Origin: Cladorrhinum sp. PSN259
Taxonomy: Eukaryota > Ascomycota > Sordariomycetes > Sordariales > Podosporaceae
DNA: 64,000 nt
Assembly (NCBI GenBank): GCA_033725935.1
Contig: MU867106.1
Coordinates: 245,868-309,867, forward strand
Reading direction: 5' to 3'
The notes under the pieces are model-generated. The model did no database searches. It was not told the origin of the DNA and worked only from the letters and a program-made list of their open reading frames with translations. Positions 63,779-64,000 of this stretch are shown in pieces. A program made the position numbers and the translations under genes. Every line of letters starts with the position of its first letter. Within the stretch, counting starts at the first letter, position 1.

Positions 63779-63898
63779 GGTCCTGTGGGCGAGTGGTTAA
63801 CCACCTGGTCAACAGCGTTGATTTCACCCAGCGTTGCTTTCTCAAATCGGAATTCAGCGAAGGGCCGGGGCACGTCAGTTCGATCCTGACCGGGACCA
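63779..63898 (+). tRNA. tRNA-like gene or pseudogene with candidate intron
   Basis: 120 nt. The 7-bp acceptor stem pairs fully: GGTCCTG (63779-63785) with CGGGACC (63891-63897, one G-U), followed by discriminator A. The T arm is GTCAG-TTCGATC-CTGAC, containing a Pol III B box. The A-box-like TGGGCGAGTGG follows the acceptor strand. CCTGG pairs with CCGGG to form an anticodon stem, with the loop reading TCAACAG (anticodon AAC, Val) and a candidate intron of about 49 nt after position 37. Against function: position 33 is C instead of the invariant T, and the D stem pairs poorly. It may be a decayed tRNA-Val or a tRNA-derived repeat. A T-rich tract follows, as expected for Pol III termination. 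Confidence 0.4.
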
Positions 63899-63910
63899 AT
63901 TTCTTTTTTT

Positions 63911-64000
63911 CTTTTTCTTTTTCTTTTTCTTTTTCTTTTTCTTTTTCTTTTTCTTTTTCTTTTTCTTTTTCTTTTTCTTTTTCTTTTTCTTTTTCTTTTT
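63911..64000. repeat. CTTTTT microsatellite
   Basis: Near-perfect tandem array of CTTTTT units (about 15 copies) that runs off the end of the window. Confidence 0.9.

Noticed and set aside
1..64000. CRISPR arrays, bacterial operons or prophage
   Set aside because: No regularly spaced identical repeats with unique spacers; gene structure with short introns is fungal.

Overview
The window is nuclear DNA from a filamentous ascomycete, most likely a Sordariomycete near the Sordariales. The genes are dispersed on both strands. Introns are short (47-179 nt) with GTAAGT-like donors, CTAAC/CTGAC branch sites and YAG acceptors, and start contexts are of the CACAATG kind. Gene content is typical of Pezizomycotina: a HET-domain protein, an Egt2-type ergothioneine lyase, BBE/VAO oxidases, an HSPA12-like Hsp70 and a DUF2235 hydrolase. 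Exon joins below were made by hand from splice signals, reading frame and recalled family motifs. No alignment or search was run.

Layout. 1-2.9 kb: gene-free, with a 10-N gap beside a long hairpin. 2.9-7.2 kb: secreted FAD oxidase and an MFS permease. 7.2-10.5 kb: gene-poor, with one small secreted or anchored protein. 10.5-14.5 kb: archaemetzincin, Egt2-like lyase and gluconokinase, closely packed. 15.3-22.5 kb: a PPxY-containing protein, a ZIP zinc transporter, an SDR-like protein lacking the catalytic tyrosine, and an F-box-like protein whose 3' end runs into a probable solo LTR. 23.1-26.2 kb: a divergent flavin monooxygenase/SDR reductase pair. 27.9-36.1 kb: RhoGAP-like, SET-domain and large dynamin-like GTPase genes, all on the plus strand.

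36.3-38.5 kb holds three small paralogous genes encoding repeats of the type NVVDLTPxNTTDP. Two of them share a duplicated upstream element of about 115 bp. This is the least conventional locus in the window. 39.9-46 kb: DUF2235 hydrolase and a secreted protein with several SnoaL-like domains. 46.2-56.9 kb: HET protein, Hsp70-like ATPase, a potentially myristoylated protein, a protein with a helical N-terminus, and a cysteine-rich protein. This neighbourhood may relate to self/non-self recognition. 59.1-63 kb: secreted type-B carboxylesterase and a nucleotidyltransferase-fold protein. The window ends with a tRNA-like sequence next to a CTTTTT microsatellite.

Most genes are ordinary single-copy accessory or housekeeping genes, and no complete secondary-metabolite cluster is present. 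Functional links seen directly are limited to the tail-to-tail egt2/gluconokinase pair, the FMO/SDR pair with a shared upstream region, and the DLTP-repeat gene family.
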